DNA of 8,772 nucleotides from JAXFQS01 sp034178815. Its GTDB lineage: Bacteria > Verrucomicrobiota > Kiritimatiellia > RFP12 > DVOR01. The translations under genes and the position numbers were made by a program. Where the stretch lies: contig JAXFQS010000150.1 in the NCBI GenBank assembly GCA_034178815.1, positions 1 through 8,772 of the forward strand, given 5' to 3'. How positions within the stretch are numbered: position 1 is the first letter of the stretch; each line of letters begins with the position of its first letter. Below, piece by piece: positions 6,760 through 8,772 of this stretch. The notes beneath the pieces are model-generated. The model ran no database searches. It worked only from the letters and a program-made list of their open reading frames with translations, and was not told where the DNA came from.

Positions 6760-8130
6760 ATGAGCAACCGCTGGGTGACTTGGCGCTTGGGGCGGCGACT
6801 CCTAGCAATACTCTCCGCCGTAGGTATTGCTGGTTCCTTTTGGGGGCTCTGGCCGCTACTGCCGCCCCAAGTTGCCCCCGCAGTCGAGGCCTTGCGACTT
6901 GGGGTGCTCTCGGGGCTTTTCTCAACGCTCTTTCTAGTGGTTGGGACACTGCTCTTCGGGCGTATCTATTGTGCCGCGATCTGTCCTCTTGGGGTTCTGC
7001 AAGATTGCCTGCCCGGCGGACAGGCGCGCGGACTGAAATACCCCTTTCGATTCGCCCTGCTTGGCGTATGGGCTGGCTCAATTCTACTCGGCGACTTTCT
7101 CGCCATACGCTATCTCGACCCATATAGTCTGTTCGGGGCGATTGTGGCAGGAAGCCTCTTGCCGTTTGGCGCAATTTTAACGCTATCCTTAACGCTCGGG
7201 GGACGCTTTTGGTGTCGGGAACTCTGCCCCATCGGAGCCGGGCTGGAGTTGTTGAGCCGCCATTCATTTCTTCGCTTGTCTATTGACCAATCCCGTTGTA
7301 TCTCTTGCGGAGCATGCGCCAAAGTCTGTTCAGGCGGCTGCATTGATCCCCGGTCAAAAACCATTGACTCTGGGCGTTGCATCCGCTGCATGAATTGCCT
7401 TTCTGCGTGTCGACTAGGTGCCATCACCTGGCACTCAAGCAAGTATACCAACGCATCTAGAAAGTCCATTGTCGAAAGACGAAACTTCTTGAAGGTGCTG
7501 ACCTTTGCCGCGGGCGGAACCACTTTGGGCGGTCTCCAACTTTACGCACACGGCCGCAAGCACGACCTCATTGCGCCACCAGGCGCCGGCAGTCTATCCC
7601 AATTTCTCTCTCGCTGCACAGGGTGCGGGCTCTGCATCAGAAATTGCGAAGGGGGCGTGCTAACCTTTCGCAACGGCGTGGCAGCACTAGACTTCGACAA
7701 GGGAATGTGCGAATTTTCCTGCGCCAACTGCTCAAACATCTGTCCAACCGGCGCTCTCAAACCATTGAATCTGGCGGTCAAACGCCGCACGGCCATCGGC
7801 AGAGCCCGATTCTTCCCTACCCGCTGTGTCGCGATTCAGGACGGAACAGACTGCGGCGCCTGCGCAGAGCATTGTCCAACCGGAGCCCTGCGCATGATTC
7901 CAGACGCAAACAGTCGACGCATCCCCCATCTCGAAGCAGCCCTGTGTATCGGTTGCGGGAACTGCGAGCACCCCTGCCCCGTCCGACCAGAACGCGCTAT
8001 CGTGGTTGAAGCCATTGAGACCCAAACGCTTGCCGCCGATCCCGAGGCTTGGTTTCGGGCACGGCCTCCAAGTGAACCTGAAGGTGCCGCAGCTGACCAA
8101 AGCACCAGTGAAGGCGAATGGTTGCTCTGA
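6760..8130 (+). CDS. membrane polyferredoxin, NapH-like plus NapG/MauM-like fusion
   Basis: This 456-residue protein probably moves electrons across the inner membrane. The NapH/NosR-like N-terminal part has four likely membrane helices (about 14-34, 47-66, 98-116, 124-146) and two GR-x2-Cx3CP motifs (Cys71/75 and Cys152/156). A two-cluster ferredoxin follows, with CxxCxxCxxxC at 180-190 and 207-217. At 239-245 comes ERRNFLK, a twin-arginine-like motif, then a hydrophobic stretch of about 246-262. The C-terminal half is NapG/MauM-like with four more cysteine sets: 286-296, 317-328 (CX3CX2CX3CP), 356-372 and 396-406. This makes about six [4Fe-4S] sites. NapH and NapG are usually separate genes, so this is a fusion. 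With the N-terminus inside, the first ferredoxin is cytoplasmic and the second periplasmic (inference). The terminal electron target is not encoded here unless it is the DUF362 protein. GGAG at 6744-6747 precedes the start. Confidence 0.88.
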   Translation: MSNRWVTWRLGRRLLAILSAVGIAGSFWGLWPLLPPQVAPAVEALRLGVLSGLFSTLFLVVGTLLFGRIYCAAICPLGVLQDCLPGGQARGLKYPFRFALLGVWAGSILLGDFLAIRYLDPYSLFGAIVAGSLLPFGAILTLSLTLGGRFWCRELCPIGAGLELLSRHSFLRLSIDQSRCISCGACAKVCSGGCIDPRSKTIDSGRCIRCMNCLSACRLGAITWHSSKYTNASRKSIVERRNFLKVLTFAAGGTTLGGLQLYAHGRKHDLIAPPGAGSLSQFLSRCTGCGLCIRNCEGGVLTFRNGVAALDFDKGMCEFSCANCSNICPTGALKPLNLAVKRRTAIGRARFFPTRCVAIQDGTDCGACAEHCPTGALRMIPDANSRRIPHLEAALCIGCGNCEHPCPVRPERAIVVEAIETQTLAADPEAWFRARPPSEPEGAAADQSTSEGEWLL

Positions 8131-8297
8131 ACCGCGCAACCGTACCGAAGAACAGGAACCCCTTCCCCTTATATGAATAGTGCAACTCTGTTGTACACAT
8201 TCCATCCCCCTGTAGATTCTCATCAACCCTTACCCCCTAAAGGTTGCTAGCGAATTCCCCTAGAGGTGGCAGCCCACACCTTCCAAACTAGCCAACC
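8131..8297. other. non-coding gap between converging genes, with imperfect inverted repeats
   Basis: No gene is seen in these 167 bases between two 3' ends. CAACCCTT (8224-8231) can pair with AAAGGTTG (8239-8246) with one mismatch around a 7-base loop. Alternatively GGTTGCTAG (8242-8250) can pair with CTAGCCAACC (8288-8297) with one bulge, enclosing AGGTG/CACCT (8264-8268 and 8277-8281). The two foldings share 8242-8246 and so exclude each other. No run of T follows on either strand, so a classical Rho-independent terminator is not supported, but the position is where transcripts from both sides should end. Confidence 0.4.
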
Positions 8298-8327
8298 TTA
8301 TCCACCCATTGATTGATAAGATAGGCT
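8290..8327. repeat. inverted repeat across the 3' end of the minus-strand gene
   Basis: Bases 8290-8302 can pair with 8315-8327 at 11 of 13 positions around a 12-base loop. The core is CTTATC/GATAAG. It overlaps the stop codon and last nine sense codons of the minus-strand gene. It could help end transcription or protect the 3' end of that mRNA, or it may be chance. No T-run follows. Confidence 0.3.
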
Positions 8328-8772
8328 GACACCAGCAGAAGCCAGGATTCGCGCGGCGATGGACTCCTTCTGGTTGGCGAGTCTCTGCGCCTCCCGCTCG
8401 TCGTAGCGCCCCTTCTGATAGGCCTTCATGCCGACACGCTCGGACAGGCTCAGGATGCGCTTCTTCTGCTCCTTGTCTGTAGCCGCCCGAATGTACGCAC
8501 GGTCATTTACCGTGTTCTCGTCAATCTCTCGCTTCAGCGAACGGTTGATTTCCTCCAGCACCTCATCGCTCCGCCTGCTGACTTCCTCAGCATTCCCGGG
8601 GTCGAGATTCAGATTGGCTAGGTCAACCTTGATTTTCTCCACGCCATACGCCTTACCCTTGCGCCGCTCATTCGCGATAACCGCAACAACAAGGTCTTCC
8701 GTCGCGTACTTCTTCTGAACTTTGACAGACCCTCGAAGATTTTCCTCTCCACCTGCAGGATTTTGGTTGACT
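8298..8772 (-). CDS. unrecognised charged helical protein (5' end outside window)
   Basis: The minus-strand frame is open from the right edge to TAA at 8300-8298, 157 complete sense codons. I do not recognise a family. The visible part begins with a Gly/Asn-rich stretch (NPAGGEENLRG), then YATEDLVVAVIANERRKGKAYG, then a long, highly charged, mostly helical region rich in Glu, Arg and Lys, for example DEVLEEINRSLKREIDEN and KAYQKGRYDEREAQRLANQ. It ends in a small-residue tail (SYQSMGG). There are no cysteines, membrane segments or signal peptide in the visible part. A GTG at 8642 has an AAGG 8 bases upstream and could be an internal or true start, giving 114 residues, but the frame upstream looks equally coding, so a longer protein is preferred. 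It is convergent with the polyferredoxin gene and belongs to another transcription unit. Confidence 0.55.
   Translation of the reverse strand, partial: VNQNPAGGEENLRGSVKVQKKYATEDLVVAVIANERRKGKAYGVEKIKVDLANLNLDPGNAEEVSRRSDEVLEEINRSLKREIDENTVNDRAYIRAATDKEQKKRILSLSERVGMKAYQKGRYDEREAQRLANQKESIAARILASAGVSLSYQSMGG

Noticed and set aside
6758..7267. Minus-strand open frame of 169 codons opposite the polyferredoxin
   Set aside because: It is a shadow of the GC-rich + strand gene, whose helices and CxxxCP motifs are unambiguous; the antisense product is low-complexity and Arg/Ala/Pro-rich.
8247..8291. Three CTAG tetramers within 45 bases, considered as a TrpR-type operator
   Set aside because: Their spacings (13 and 28 bases) do not match the closely spaced half-sites of trp operators, the site is downstream of genes rather than upstream, and CTAG is not rare elsewhere in this window.
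8640..8642. GTG at 8642 as the true start of the minus-strand gene
   Set aside because: An AAGG lies at usable spacing, but the frame remains open and protein-like for 43 more codons to the edge, so a longer protein is the simpler reading; kept only as an alternative.

Overview
The window is a tightly packed bacterial stretch with moderately high GC content. Nine genes lie head to tail on the + strand (1-8130), and one gene cut by the right edge lies on the - strand (8298-8772). Gene order on the + strand is rpoN (3' part), pdxJ, a trpR-like repressor, a B12-binding radical SAM protein, rmuC, a fumarase beta-type subunit, panC, a DUF362 protein with a twin-arginine leader, and a membrane polyferredoxin. 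Gaps are at most 23 bases. Four junctions overlap by 4 bases (ATGA or GTGA), so this looks like one operon, or a few nested ones, with translational coupling. No IS element, phage gene, tRNA, rRNA, CRISPR array or riboswitch was recognised.

The organism is probably a Gram-negative, anaerobic or facultative bacterium. Reasons are the DXP-dependent vitamin B6 route (pdxJ), sigma-54, a twin-arginine leader, a NapH/NapG-like periplasm-facing ferredoxin, an iron-sulphur fumarase-type subunit and a probably B12-dependent radical SAM enzyme. A lineage in or near the PVC group (Lentisphaerota/Kiritimatiellota-like) would fit rpoN next to pdxJ and a TrpR homologue, but this is a weak guess from gene content.

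Region by region: 1-1462 holds a global regulator (sigma-54) and cofactor synthesis (pyridoxine 5'-phosphate). 1459-3200 is a coupled regulator/radical SAM pair. 3197-5831 holds genome maintenance (RmuC), an orphan hydro-lyase subunit and pantothenate synthesis. 5846-8130 is a two-gene redox module: an exported DUF362 protein and a fusion that joins a NapH-like membrane part to a NapG-like set of four extra clusters through an internal RR/membrane segment. 8131-8297 is a non-coding gap between converging genes with imperfect inverted repeats. 8298-8772 is an unrecognised charged protein.

The best candidate for an undescribed system is the DUF362/polyferredoxin pair. It looks like a device for passing electrons from a cytoplasmic donor across the membrane to six or so [4Fe-4S] clusters and then to an unknown exported target. 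The second candidate is the TrpR-like/radical SAM pair, because the radical SAM protein has an atypical CX4CX2C cluster motif and the repressor keeps the residues that bind tryptophan in E. coli TrpR.
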